Position numbers and translations under genes: made by a program. The notes under the pieces are model-generated. The model was given only the letters and a program-made list of their open reading frames with translations, was not told where the DNA came from and did not search any database. A stretch of 64,000 bases of DNA from Larkinella soli (lineage in GTDB: Bacteria; Bacteroidota; Bacteroidia; Cytophagales; Spirosomataceae), in the NCBI RefSeq assembly GCF_003703975.1, contig NZ_QTJY01000002.1, positions 62,001 to 126,000 on the forward strand, written 5' to 3'. Position 1 is the first letter of the stretch; each line of letters begins with the position of its first letter. This document shows positions 51,985-61,201 of the stretch, in pieces.

Positions 51985-53475
51985 TCAGGATGCGATTTCT
52001 TCGGTGTTGACTTCGACGGCCTCCTGGTTGCCGGTCAGTTCGTTCAGCAGGTCTTTGACGTTGACGGTCGCGAAGCTGCTGGCGTAATCGGACATGGCAT
52101 ACGGGATGATCAGATCGTTGCCGTTGATGAGGCCCCCACAGCTGTAGACGACGTTCGGCACGTATCCTTCCCGTTCGTTTTCATCGGGGCTGAGCAGGGG
52201 TTCCTTCAGCCGCCCGATCACCTTGGCGGGGTCGTTGAGGTCGAGCAGGAATACGCCGATGGCATATTTCCGCATCGGCCCGACGCCGTGGCTCAGCACC
52301 AGCCAGCCCGCTTCGGTTTCGATGGGCGAGCCGCAGTTGCCGAGCTGCACGTACTCCCAGTGATAGGTCGGTTTGACGATCAGTTCCTTCGACTGCCAGA
52401 AATACAGGTCCTCGGAATACATGAGGTAGATGTTCTCCCCGTCCTGCCGCGACAGCATGGCATATTTTCCGTTGATTTTCCGCGGAAAGAGCCCCATGCC
52501 CTTGTTCTGAACTTCGGCGCCGTTGAGCGTACTGATGCTGAAGTGGGTAAAGTCTTTGGTCTGAAGGAGTTGCGGGAACGTCACCTGCCCGTTGTAGGCC
52601 GTATAGGTGGCATAATAGGTCACTTCTCCATTCTCCTCGACAAAACGCACGAAGCGGGCATCTTCAATGCCGTTGGTTTCGTTAGGCGAAGTCGGGAAGA
52701 TGCAGCGTTCGTCGAGGCTCTGGTCGTCGTCGAAATCGAGTTCATAGTTCGAGCGGGCGAGCGTCCGGATGCCGCTGGCGATGGTTTCATACTCGGCATG
52801 GTGCCGGTACTGGTTGAGCATTCGTTTGAGCCGGTCTTCCAGTTCGGCCAGGGAGAATTCGTCGCCCAGACCGCTCATCATCGTCTCGGAGATCTGGTTC
52901 GAAAGCCGGAGTTCGTACAGCTTCCGCTCGAAATTGCTCCGGTTGAACGTATGGTTCGGTACGATTTCGGGGGAGGTCACATAGCGCGACGGTTTCCGCA
53001 GGATGATCTTGCTGTCCTGGTCGATGTAACCCATTCGGAAGGTAATGGAGGAAATGTGCCCTTCGCCCGTAGCCCGCAGGCTGAGAATGAACCGTTTGAA
53101 GCCGGGCGGGACGTTGCTCTGATCCGGATGCCAGACCATCGACGGGTTAAACAGGGCCGCCGACTCCAGCGAATATTCCATGGTGAAATACGCGCCCAGC
53201 AGCAGCTTTCGCTCCAAGGAGAGCGGCTCGTCGGTAAGGAGCTGGGATTTGATCTGGTCGAAGCGCTTCAGAAAAAAGCGTTCGAGTTTGTAATGGCGGC
53301 TTCCGAATTCCCGAATGACTTCATCCAGTTTACTTTTTACCTCCTCCTCCGTCATGCCGTTGACGCGGGCGATGATCTTCAGGGTACGGGTGCCGCTGCT
53401 GAGTTCAAAAGGCCGGAAAAGAACACGGGTCGGATCGGGCCGAAGTACGATGCCGGTACGGGTTGCTTTAATCAT
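51985..53475 (-). CDS. GH130 family glycoside phosphorylase/hydrolase
   Basis: 496 residues. The five-bladed propeller of GH130 is suggested by GIEDARFVRF near residue 267 (acidic catalytic residue in the ExARF motif), PNETNG and GNCGSPIETEAGWLVLSHGVG near residue 378. GH130 enzymes break beta-mannosidic links by phosphorolysis or hydrolysis. It is cotranscribed with the GT4 gene just upstream, a pairing found in other Bacteroidota. The substrate, perhaps a mannose glycan or storage compound, cannot be told from the sequence. Confidence 0.85.
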   Translation of the reverse strand: MIKATRTGIVLRPDPTRVLFRPFELSSGTRTLKIIARVNGMTEEEVKSKLDEVIREFGSRHYKLERFFLKRFDQIKSQLLTDEPLSLERKLLLGAYFTMEYSLESAALFNPSMVWHPDQSNVPPGFKRFILSLRATGEGHISSITFRMGYIDQDSKIILRKPSRYVTSPEIVPNHTFNRSNFERKLYELRLSNQISETMMSGLGDEFSLAELEDRLKRMLNQYRHHAEYETIASGIRTLARSNYELDFDDDQSLDERCIFPTSPNETNGIEDARFVRFVEENGEVTYYATYTAYNGQVTFPQLLQTKDFTHFSISTLNGAEVQNKGMGLFPRKINGKYAMLSRQDGENIYLMYSEDLYFWQSKELIVKPTYHWEYVQLGNCGSPIETEAGWLVLSHGVGPMRKYAIGVFLLDLNDPAKVIGRLKEPLLSPDENEREGYVPNVVYSCGGLINGNDLIIPYAMSDYASSFATVNVKDLLNELTGNQEAVEVNTEEIAS

Positions 53476-53492
53476 TTGGTCTGAATATAAGA

Positions 53493-53523
53493 ATTGCTGA
53501 ATGAAGGCCCTTCATTCAGCAAT
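53493..53523 (-). promoter_or_regulatory. 31-base perfect hairpin between GT4 and GH130
   Basis: ATTGCTGAATGAAGG and its complement around a single C form a perfect 15-base-pair hairpin between the GT4 stop and the GH130 start. No U-run follows, so it is more likely an mRNA-processing or stability element than a terminator. Confidence 0.55.
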
Positions 53524-53537
53524 CGGCTCATTTTCCC

Positions 53538-55880
53538 CTAAACTAAGAAGGAGATGGATGTGTTTGCAATTTCCATCTCGGATAAATGTTTCTGAACGAG
53601 GTGAAGTTCCGTCAGCGCCAGCAGGTAGGAGAGCGTCGATTCGGCCCCCTGGTTCAGATTCACCCGGTCCACCTGCAGGCCGTCGCGGCATCCGCCCGTT
53701 TCCGGATCGTAGAGCGACAGTCCGAGGTCATTATGGCCGGAATACCATTTAAATATTTTCGATGCCCGTTTCAGCCAGGTCGTGTCCTGCGTAGTGCGAA
53801 AGGCCGCCAGACAGGCGGAAAGCGTTCCCTGCGCTTCGAGAGGCTGCTGGTCGAAATAGGCTCTTTCTCCGCCTTTATGATAAAACCCGTTGGAGCCGAT
53901 CGGCTGGAAATGACCCATGCGGGTTTCCTCTCCCTCCGAAATCTGCTGATCGACGAGCCAGTCGAGGGTTTTCAGCCCTAAAGCCACCATCGATTTGTCA
54001 CCGAGCGTTTCTCCGCTGATGATCAGGGCGTGCGACAGTTTGGCGTTGTCGTAGGTCAGATATTCCTCGAACCAGGGCCAGCGACGGGTGGCGCAGGTTT
54101 TATGAAGCTGCACCAGTTTATCCACCAGTTGGTGCAGAATGGTCTTCACGAGCCGGTCGCTGGGGAAGCGTTTCAGGTATTCGCAGGCCCCCAGAACCCC
54201 GAATGCCCAGGCCCGGGGTGAGCTTAACTCCAGGGTGGTGGGCAGAGCCTGGTGCAGCATCGGCATAGCCCAGGAAATCAGGTTTTTATGATTCGATTGC
54301 CCCACGCAGACCCCCAGCGCCCAGACCGCCCGGCCGCTGCTGTCGTCGGAGCCGACGTCTTCCAGCCACCGCCGGTCATAGCTCATGAAGTTGCGGAACC
54401 GGCCCTGGGTGAAAGCATAATTCAGAAAAGTCGCATAGGTATCGATAAGCTGCCCCAGTTTCCGTTCGCCCAGACCGGCTCCTTCCAGCATGATGCCCAG
54501 GATCAGCGCCCGGGCGTTGTCGTCGGTGCAGTAGCCCTCTTCATAATGCGGCAGATGATAGCGGGCATGCTGGATGATTCCGGTCGAATCGGTCAGCCGG
54601 AAAAGGTGTTCGAGCCGGATGGCCGGCAGCTTATGGCCCACGGTGGCCCCCGTTTTTCCGCCGGGAACCGCAATCGGGCTGCCGGGCAGGGCAATCGGCT
54701 GAAGGCGGGCCTGCAGAAAGGTTTCGACATAGCACTCCATGACATGCTCCCAGATCATCTTTCGTCCCGCCAGGTAGGCTTTTTTCCGCATTCCGTGCCG
54801 CAGCCGATCATCCCTCATCAGTTTGATGATGCCGCCGGCGATGGCATCGGCGTCGTTGAACGGCACCAGAATTCCTTTTCCGTCGGCCAGCAACTCTTCC
54901 GCATGCCAGTAAGGCGTCGAGACGACCGCCTTTCCGCAACCGAACGCATAGGAAAGCGTACCGGAGGTGATCTGGGCCGGGTTCAGATAGGGCGTAATGT
55001 AGATGTCGGCGGCTCCCAGAAACTCTATCAGGTTTTCCAGATCGACGAACTGATTGAAAAACATGACGTTATTTTTCACTCCGCTGTCGGCCGCCAGCTT
55101 TTTGAGACTGTCGCGGTAGACCTCCCCCTGCTCCCGGACGAGGTTGGGGTGGGTGGCTCCCAGCACGATGTAGACGGTATTCGGAAACTCGTTCACGATG
55201 CGGGGCAGGGCCTTGATGACGTTTTCGATCCCTTTGTTAGGCGAGAGCAATCCGAACGTCAGCAGCACCTGCTTGCCCTCGATGCCGAAACGGTCTTTGT
55301 AGAAGTGCGGATCGACGAAGGGCATATCGGGAATGCCGTGGGCGATCACGTCGATCTTTTCATCCGGTACCTCATAAATATCTTTCAGGAACTGCCGGCC
55401 TTTCTCGGTCATGACGATCACCCGCGCCGACAGGTCGATGATGCTTTTCAGCACCATCAGCTGGTCCTTGTCCGGGTTTTTCAGAACCGTGTGCAGGGTG
55501 GTCACCACCGGCATGGTCAGGTTCCGGAGGAGCGTCAGGATATAATTACCCGCCGTTCCTCCGAAGATGCCGTACTCATGCTGGAGGCAGACTACTTCCG
55601 GATTCATGGCATTCAGGAACTCAGCGGCTTTTTTGTAGGAATTGAGGTCATTCTGGTAAAATTCATACCGTACCTCTTCCGGGTAATCATAGCCCTCCGG
55701 CACGTCGTTCACGGAAACGACCATGGCCGAGGACTGTGGATAAAATGCTGTAAATGATTTATATAAGTCGGCAGTAAAAGTAGCGATCCCACATTTGCGG
55801 GGAAGATAATCACCTATAAATGCCACACTGGAGGGCAAGTGTCTGTGAAGCGTCGTGGGATGTAACGTTGAAGCGGTCAT
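53538..55880 (-). CDS. GT4 glycosyltransferase fused to a C-terminal helical domain
   Basis: 780 residues. Residues 15-400 are a GT-B transferase of family GT4: GDYLPRKCGIATFTADLY at the start, LLTFGLLSPNKGIENVIKAL and the donor-site AADIYITPYLNPAQITSGTLS. Residues 430-770 are a second, helix-rich domain (GYCTDDNARALILGIMLEG) that recalls alpha/alpha-toroid glycosidase-like folds. Such fusions neighbour GH130 genes, so synthesis and breakdown of one glycan may be paired. The signal peptide is absent. The identity of sugar and acceptor is unknown. Confidence 0.85.
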   Translation of the reverse strand: MTASTLHPTTLHRHLPSSVAFIGDYLPRKCGIATFTADLYKSFTAFYPQSSAMVVSVNDVPEGYDYPEEVRYEFYQNDLNSYKKAAEFLNAMNPEVVCLQHEYGIFGGTAGNYILTLLRNLTMPVVTTLHTVLKNPDKDQLMVLKSIIDLSARVIVMTEKGRQFLKDIYEVPDEKIDVIAHGIPDMPFVDPHFYKDRFGIEGKQVLLTFGLLSPNKGIENVIKALPRIVNEFPNTVYIVLGATHPNLVREQGEVYRDSLKKLAADSGVKNNVMFFNQFVDLENLIEFLGAADIYITPYLNPAQITSGTLSYAFGCGKAVVSTPYWHAEELLADGKGILVPFNDADAIAGGIIKLMRDDRLRHGMRKKAYLAGRKMIWEHVMECYVETFLQARLQPIALPGSPIAVPGGKTGATVGHKLPAIRLEHLFRLTDSTGIIQHARYHLPHYEEGYCTDDNARALILGIMLEGAGLGERKLGQLIDTYATFLNYAFTQGRFRNFMSYDRRWLEDVGSDDSSGRAVWALGVCVGQSNHKNLISWAMPMLHQALPTTLELSSPRAWAFGVLGACEYLKRFPSDRLVKTILHQLVDKLVQLHKTCATRRWPWFEEYLTYDNAKLSHALIISGETLGDKSMVALGLKTLDWLVDQQISEGEETRMGHFQPIGSNGFYHKGGERAYFDQQPLEAQGTLSACLAAFRTTQDTTWLKRASKIFKWYSGHNDLGLSLYDPETGGCRDGLQVDRVNLNQGAESTLSYLLALTELHLVQKHLSEMEIANTSISFLV

Positions 55881-56051
55881 AATTTTTTCAGGAAAACGAT
55901 TGAATGTGCCAGAATCTCAGAAGTTCATCTGCCTGTCTGAGAAATAATGAAGATATATGCCGTACAAGGATTTAACCGGAATCAGGCTTAGGTTGTTTGG
56001 TCCGCTTTCCTCCTTTTTATCGTATCGCCCCGACCGAGGCACCGAATTGAT

Positions 56052-56714
56052 TTATCGGTGTCTGGTAACTCCGACCTGCTCACACCATTCCCGTACCGGA
56101 CAGGTCGAGCAGTGCGGCAGGGTGCCGGTGCAGATGTATTTTCCGAAAGGCATCAGGAGCCGGTTGATGTCGATCCAGCGTTCGCCCGGAACTTTGGTTT
56201 CCAGCACCTTCAGCGTCTGCTCCGGCTGCCGCGTCTGAACGTAACCCCAGCGGTTGGTGACGCGGTGGACATGCACGTCCACGCTGATGCCGGCTTTTCC
56301 TTCCGCGACGCCGAGGGCGAGGTTCGCGCATTTGGGTCCGACGCCCTTCAGGGAGGTAAGCGTCTGAAAATCTGCCGGAAGCCGCCCTTCGAATTCCTCC
56401 ACGATCCGGTGGGCAATGCCGAGCATGGTATAGGCCTTCTGCTCGGGGTACTGCGTCCCGTACAACAGATCGGCCAGGGTGGAAGCGTCCAGGGTAAGGA
56501 GCTGCTCGGGGGTCCGGGCGACGGCAAAGAGCCGCTCCGAAACCGGGATGGTGGTTTCGTCGAGGGTCCGGATGGAGATGATGCAGGAGATCAGCTGTTC
56601 GAACAGGCTGTTGTAGCCTCGTTCAAACAGATCGAACATGGCGGCTTTTGGAAACGGACGGATGGCTTCCTCGATTCGGTTCAATACCTTTGTCAGGTCA
56701 AAATCAGGCTTCAT
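56052..56714 (-). CDS. nth: endonuclease III
   Basis: 220 residues from the ATG at 56714; the longer frame needs a TTG. Lys128 in the helix-hairpin-helix LKGVGPKCANLAL and Asp146 in VDVHVHR are the catalytic pair of the Nth family, and C195, C202, C205 and C211 form the Cys-x6-Cys-x2-Cys-x5-Cys iron-sulfur cluster. It removes oxidised pyrimidines and nicks the strand. The usual LPGVGRKTA reads LKGVGPKCA here, a mild change. The gene stands alone between the GT4 and DMT genes. Confidence 0.95.
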   Translation of the reverse strand: MKPDFDLTKVLNRIEEAIRPFPKAAMFDLFERGYNSLFEQLISCIISIRTLDETTIPVSERLFAVARTPEQLLTLDASTLADLLYGTQYPEQKAYTMLGIAHRIVEEFEGRLPADFQTLTSLKGVGPKCANLALGVAEGKAGISVDVHVHRVTNRWGYVQTRQPEQTLKVLETKVPGERWIDINRLLMPFGKYICTGTLPHCSTCPVREWCEQVGVTRHR

Positions 56715-56770
56715 GTAGCCTAAACCTTCCAAAACGCGCCATAGTTTTCATTCTGGTCTTACCTTCTTAT

Positions 56771-57100
56771 ATGCGAACCGTCTTTCTTCTGGTCCTTTCC
56801 AATCTGTTCATGACCACCGCCTGGTACTGGCACCTACGTTACAAGGAGCAATCACTCTGGAAAGTCATCCTCATCAGCTGGCTGATCGCCTTCATCGAAT
56901 ACTGTCTGGCGGTACCGGCCAACCGCATCGGTTCCTACCAGTTCAGCGCCTTTCAGCTGAAAACCATTCAGGAAGTGGTCAGTCTGGTCGTCTTCTGCGC
57001 TTTTGCGGTATTTTATCTGAAGGAGGAACTGAAGTGGAACTACATCGTCGGCTTCGTCCTGATTCTCCTGGCGGTGTTTTTCGTGTTCAAGAAGTGGTGA
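56771..57100 (+). CDS. DMT family (DUF486) small membrane protein
   Basis: 109 residues from the ATG at 56771, four membrane helices. The NLFMTTAWYWHLRY and IAFIEYCLAVPANRIG motifs and AFQLKTIQEVVSL are typical of DUF486. It belongs to the drug/metabolite transporter superfamily, though the substrate is unknown. It diverges from nth with 56 bases between starts. Confidence 0.9.
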   Translation: MRTVFLLVLSNLFMTTAWYWHLRYKEQSLWKVILISWLIAFIEYCLAVPANRIGSYQFSAFQLKTIQEVVSLVVFCAFAVFYLKEELKWNYIVGFVLILLAVFFVFKKW

Positions 57101-57222
57101 TGATCGGTTGCTCCTCTGATTGAACGCAAACTTCCCTCCCATATAGCCCCCATTGTCAGTGTTTTTAACTTGAAGTTACCGAAAAAACATATGACAATAC
57201 AGGTAGATAATTGGCGAAATGC

Positions 57223-57254
57223 TTGGTCGTAATATGGTTCTGCTTATAAACTTG
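57223..57254 (+). promoter_or_regulatory. promoter of the toxin-like gene
   Basis: TTG at 57223-57225, a 21-base spacer and TAAACTTG at 57247-57254 (one mismatch). The downstream inverted repeat CTTGTAT (57251-57257) / ATACAAG (57268-57274) overlaps the -7 box and start region, so it could be an operator. Confidence 0.5.
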
Positions 57255-57282
57255 TATTTGTGTTTACATACAAGTATTGAGC

Positions 57283-60114
57283 ATGCATTTACCATTACGA
57301 TCCCGCACCCTCTCTTCCCTACTACCGCTCACCCTGCTGCTGCTCCTGCTGAGCGCCTTTTCGGGGTCTAATCCGCCCCCTTCCGGCCGACTTCTGAAAT
57401 CAGCGTACGACCCCATCCGCTTCTCGCTGTGGGCCGACCGCAAGACCGTCGCCGTCGGCCAGGTCTTTACCCTGACGATTTCCGCGACCTATCAGCCCGT
57501 ATCCTCCACCTTGCTGGAGACCTTCGAGCCGGCTTCGGCTTTCCGGCTCAAACTGCTGCTGCCCGAGGGCTTCGTGCCCACCGGCGGGGACTACCACGAG
57601 CTGATCGGTACCGAACTTTCTTCGGCCCGCCCTTCGGTCAGCTACCACCTGACAGGCTACTTTGTCTTCCGGCCCGCCCATTCCACCTTCCGCCTGCTGC
57701 GCGGACCCGGCTCGGCCACCCCGGCCAGCCTCTTTGTGGAAGCCACCCGCCTGACCCTGCGCCTGTCGCCCTCCGCCGAACCGGCCCCGGCCTCGCTGAC
57801 CGATGCCCGGGGCCGCCGGCTGGCCGGGAACTTCGAGGGCCACCTCGACGGCGCCGACTGCTCGAGCATCGGCGGCTGGGTCTACGACCGCGACCAGCCC
57901 AACACCCCGCTTCCGGTCGAGTTGCTGGTGAATGGGCAGGTGGTCGCCAGTCAGCCGGCGGGTACCTTCCGCCAGGACCTGCTGAATGCGGGCAAGGGCG
58001 ACGGCCGCCACGGCTTTGGCTTCCAGGCCCCGGCGGCCCTGAAAACCGGCCAGCCCGTCAGCGTCAGTGTGCGGGTGGCGGCCTCGGGCTATTCGCTAAT
58101 GGGCAGTCCCAAAACCGTTACCTGTGCCGGCACCACCCCTTCGACGCCCACCACACCCCCGCCGACCAACCCTTCGGGTGGGGCCTATGAGGGCTTTCTC
58201 GACGGGGCCGACTGCTCGAGCCTCGGCGGCTGGGTCTACGACCGTCACCAGCCCGACGCACCCCTGACGGTGGAGGTGCTGGCCGGCAATCAGGTGGTGG
58301 CTACCCTGCCGGCGGCCACCTACCGGGCCGATTTGCAGCAGGCCGGTAAGGGCAACGGCCGGCATGGATTCAGTCTGGAGCCCCCGGCCGGGCTCAAAAC
58401 CGGCCAGCCGCACGCAATTAGTGTGCGGGTAGCCGGCACGGACTATAACCTGACCCACAGCCCCCGTACGATCACCTGTGCGGGTAGCAGTTCGTCGACT
58501 CCTTCAACCCCTTCCAATCCGACCTCCTCGCCGTCGACCAACCCGTCGGGCGGGGCTTACGAAGGCTTCTTCGAGGGGGCTGCCTGCGGCAGTGTGGGCG
58601 GCTGGGTGTATGACCGCCACAACCCCAATACGCCCCTGACGGTGGAGCTGCTGGCGAACGGGCAGGTGGTGGCCCGTGGCCTGGCCGGTAATTTCCGGCA
58701 GGACCTGCTGAATGCCGGGAAAGGCGACGGGCGGCACGGGTTGAGTCTGCCGCTGCCTGAGAGCGTCAAAACGGGCCAGAACCTCTCGTTGCAGCTGCGG
58801 GTAGCGGGCAGTACCTACCTGCTGATGAACGGCCCCCGGACCGTTAGTTGTGGAGGGGGAAGTAGTGCCCAGCCGCAAAACCAACCGGCCGGTAATTGTT
58901 CGGTCAGTCGGCCCCGAGGGTATCTGGACAGGGCGGATGGAGGAGGTTTCGGCGGCTGGGCGCTGGATGAAAGTGACTTCAACAAAACAGTGAAGGTCGA
59001 CATTTTCGTCGATGGAAAAAAGATTGGCACCGTTCAGGCCAATGAAGATCGGCCGGACCTGGTAGGTGCCTTTGGCAGCAACCCGGCTGCCCGCTATCAT
59101 GGTTTCAATGCAGAATGGGAATATTGGGGAGAGGGAACAAAAACTGGATTTGTAACCGCTCGAATCTGCGGAAGCGGAGAACCGCTGCCAGTCTCCAGCA
59201 CGAATCGTGTCCAATTTTCCTCGGCCCGAAAAGGAAAGAACCCTCCTCCCACGGTTGATGGAGGAACTTTGGACGTCGATGTGGTTATAATTGCCAAAAG
59301 ACCGGAGATTAGCGGTAGCGGTTCAGGCAATGGCCGCGATCCAGGTGAAGGCACTGACACCGGTATCGGAGAAACATCAGGAAGCAAGGGAGGCACTGGT
59401 AGTGGCAGTAGTGGAAATAATGGAAATAGCAATGGTCCAGGCGGTAAAAACAGTAATACAAAAGATAAAAACGAACGGCCAGGTATATACACTTTATTAG
59501 GTCCTGATATTCCAATTCGAAATTTAAAAATGCTTCTTGACTGCTTATTTGGGGCTGTTCCAAATGGCAGTAATTATAAATACAGCATGACAATGTATGT
59601 TGATCAGCCAGTTAACGGCAAAAGAAAAACATACGATACTTCTCGTGAATATAGAATGCCTGGACATACCTATTTCGGATTGGAGATGTATAATTCAAAT
59701 ACTAAAAAAACGGTGAGGTCAATTATTGGTTTTTATGTGGTGAGCGAAATAACTTCATTGACAAATATGTATGTTGCCGGCACATGGGGAGATGATGGTG
59801 GAACTCCTTATGATGTTTCAATTAAAGTGGATTTAACGGCGGACCAATTTAGAACCGTAATTTCTGGACTTAAGGGAACTGGTGCGCCTAATTATCATCT
59901 GGTGAACAATAATTGCACAACATTTGTCTGTAACTTATTCTCGCCATATCTCAACCTCCCCAGCGGAACCGGATCAATTAGTATATTGGGAGAAGGAAAA
60001 AATCCAGCAGACTTAGGTCAGGACTTACGGGAAAATTCAAGTCTTTATGGTGATAAAATTGCTGTAGGCAATGATTTGATTGGCCCAATAAGCACTAACT
60101 GTGATAAAAATTAG
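57283..60114 (+). CDS. large surface/exported protein with four repeats and a papain-fold-like C-terminal domain (toxin-like)
   Basis: 943 residues from the ATG at 57283; a TTG two codons earlier is possible. A signal peptide (LLPLTLLLLLLSAF) is followed by a beta-rich domain to residue 180. Four repeats of about 100 residues occupy 183-283, 301-401, 425-525 and 539-638, each with G-W-x-x-D, a V-x-V strand and R-x-D-L...HGF-like end. A Gly/Ser/Asn linker spans 670-730. The last 210 residues hold GHTYFGL (His795), NNNCTTFV (Cys878) and NPADLGQDLREN, the ordered His then Cys motif of permuted papain-like (LRAT/NlpC-type) domains. The tail is AT-rich. Confidence 0.75.
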   Translation: MHLPLRSRTLSSLLPLTLLLLLLSAFSGSNPPPSGRLLKSAYDPIRFSLWADRKTVAVGQVFTLTISATYQPVSSTLLETFEPASAFRLKLLLPEGFVPTGGDYHELIGTELSSARPSVSYHLTGYFVFRPAHSTFRLLRGPGSATPASLFVEATRLTLRLSPSAEPAPASLTDARGRRLAGNFEGHLDGADCSSIGGWVYDRDQPNTPLPVELLVNGQVVASQPAGTFRQDLLNAGKGDGRHGFGFQAPAALKTGQPVSVSVRVAASGYSLMGSPKTVTCAGTTPSTPTTPPPTNPSGGAYEGFLDGADCSSLGGWVYDRHQPDAPLTVEVLAGNQVVATLPAATYRADLQQAGKGNGRHGFSLEPPAGLKTGQPHAISVRVAGTDYNLTHSPRTITCAGSSSSTPSTPSNPTSSPSTNPSGGAYEGFFEGAACGSVGGWVYDRHNPNTPLTVELLANGQVVARGLAGNFRQDLLNAGKGDGRHGLSLPLPESVKTGQNLSLQLRVAGSTYLLMNGPRTVSCGGGSSAQPQNQPAGNCSVSRPRGYLDRADGGGFGGWALDESDFNKTVKVDIFVDGKKIGTVQANEDRPDLVGAFGSNPAARYHGFNAEWEYWGEGTKTGFVTARICGSGEPLPVSSTNRVQFSSARKGKNPPPTVDGGTLDVDVVIIAKRPEISGSGSGNGRDPGEGTDTGIGETSGSKGGTGSGSSGNNGNSNGPGGKNSNTKDKNERPGIYTLLGPDIPIRNLKMLLDCLFGAVPNGSNYKYSMTMYVDQPVNGKRKTYDTSREYRMPGHTYFGLEMYNSNTKKTVRSIIGFYVVSEITSLTNMYVAGTWGDDGGTPYDVSIKVDLTADQFRTVISGLKGTGAPNYHLVNNNCTTFVCNLFSPYLNLPSGTGSISILGEGKNPADLGQDLRENSSLYGDKIAVGNDLIGPISTNCDKN

Positions 60115-60137
60115 GAGACAAAAACTCGAAACCTGTG

Positions 60138-60536
60138 ATGGACGAACACCTCAAATTTAGGCTAAGTGCTCTAACAACAGCTCTAACATTCACAAGTATT
60201 ACATTCAATGATTCCAAATTTACATTTCCACTAATTTTGATTGTGATTCTGTGCATCCTTTCTGAGTTCGCAATGGAGGCCATTCTGTGCTTTTTGGTTT
60301 TCATAAGTTGGCTATGGCTGTGGTTTATATCTTTCAAAGGGAAGCTAACAAACAAAATATTAACTTTTGCTTTTGTCGGTATATTATGGACTTCAATTTT
60401 TTACAGAGGAATTAAAATTATTTCAAGTAACATCACTGGTGTACTCGATAGAAATACCTGGTTTTTTATCGCTTCTTTTCTCTTCTTAATTAGCTCTATG
60501 GTATTGATCAATCAAATATGGCGAAATCAAAAGTAA
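60138..60536 (+). CDS. AT-rich small membrane protein, immunity candidate
   Basis: 132 residues from the ATG at 60138 (a GTG precedes it directly). Four hydrophobic helices are visible, at about 10-25, 30-46, 52-68 and 105-127. It matches no family I know. It starts 23 bases after the toxin-like gene, has the same AT-rich base use, and overlaps the next gene by 19 bases, which is typical of toxin-immunity blocks. An immunity role is inference only. Confidence 0.6.
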   Translation: MDEHLKFRLSALTTALTFTSITFNDSKFTFPLILIVILCILSEFAMEAILCFLVFISWLWLWFISFKGKLTNKILTFAFVGILWTSIFYRGIKIISSNITGVLDRNTWFFIASFLFLISSMVLINQIWRNQK

Positions 60537-61132
60537 TTTTACTTCAAATTAATTTTTTACTTTTTACTCTTTATAATAATTGCGACAAAGTTTTCAGCGA
60601 GATTATATTCTTTAGATTCGCAGGAGAAAAATGGAAATTTCCCTTGACGGTAGAAGAGGCCGTAAAGAAGTATCGCCTTTTCTTTTCTCCGCCTGGCTAT
60701 TATTATCTGGAGGACAAAAAATGTGGATATAACCTGTCGATCGATTTTCACTCTGAGGAAAGAGACTTTGAGAATGAATTCCAGCCTAAGGAAGTTTTAT
60801 TTGCCCGAAAAATCCATACCTATATTTTCCAGTTCCGGGATAGCGGTTTAACAATGGACTCTCTAATCACTGTGGTTGAGCACGATTTTAAACGTCGGTT
60901 CGTCTTGCAGTCTGACACGAACCGGTTCGGGAATGAACCCTTGCCGGAACCGTTGAAAAAAGTGTTGCCTGGCCACGGAATAGTGGAATATCGGACTCTT
61001 CAGGCTAACCCAAACCTGACGGTGGGCATCCGGCGAAAACCTGCGTTTAACCGTGAGGATAAATTTGTTGAAGTAATTTTCTTCTACGACCTGCCAAAAG
61101 AAAAAATACAAAGCCGCATGATGGCTTACTGA
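60518..61132 (+). CDS. AT-rich hypothetical protein downstream of the toxin-like gene
   Basis: 204 residues, overlapping the previous frame by 19 bases. The first 15 residues are hydrophobic (LLQINFLLFTLY), so a signal anchor is possible. The rest is soluble, mixed alpha/beta, and matches nothing I recognise. Codon use changes within it: the first half is AT-rich and the last third is nearer the host composition. It may be a second immunity-type or accessory protein, or a partner of the toxin-like protein. Confidence 0.6.
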   Translation: MAKSKVILLQINFLLFTLYNNCDKVFSEIIFFRFAGEKWKFPLTVEEAVKKYRLFFSPPGYYYLEDKKCGYNLSIDFHSEERDFENEFQPKEVLFARKIHTYIFQFRDSGLTMDSLITVVEHDFKRRFVLQSDTNRFGNEPLPEPLKKVLPGHGIVEYRTLQANPNLTVGIRRKPAFNREDKFVEVIFFYDLPKEKIQSRMMAY

Positions 61133-61201
61133 CCACAAACACCCGGATGCCGGAGCCACGGTTCAGCGCAGCTCCGGCATCCGGTTTTCTATCTCTATAA
61201 T

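Noticed and set aside
57283-60114. T9SS cargo
   Set aside because: The C-terminus lacks the sorting-domain strands and the basic last residues that the M43 protease has, so this protein is not an obvious T9SS cargo.
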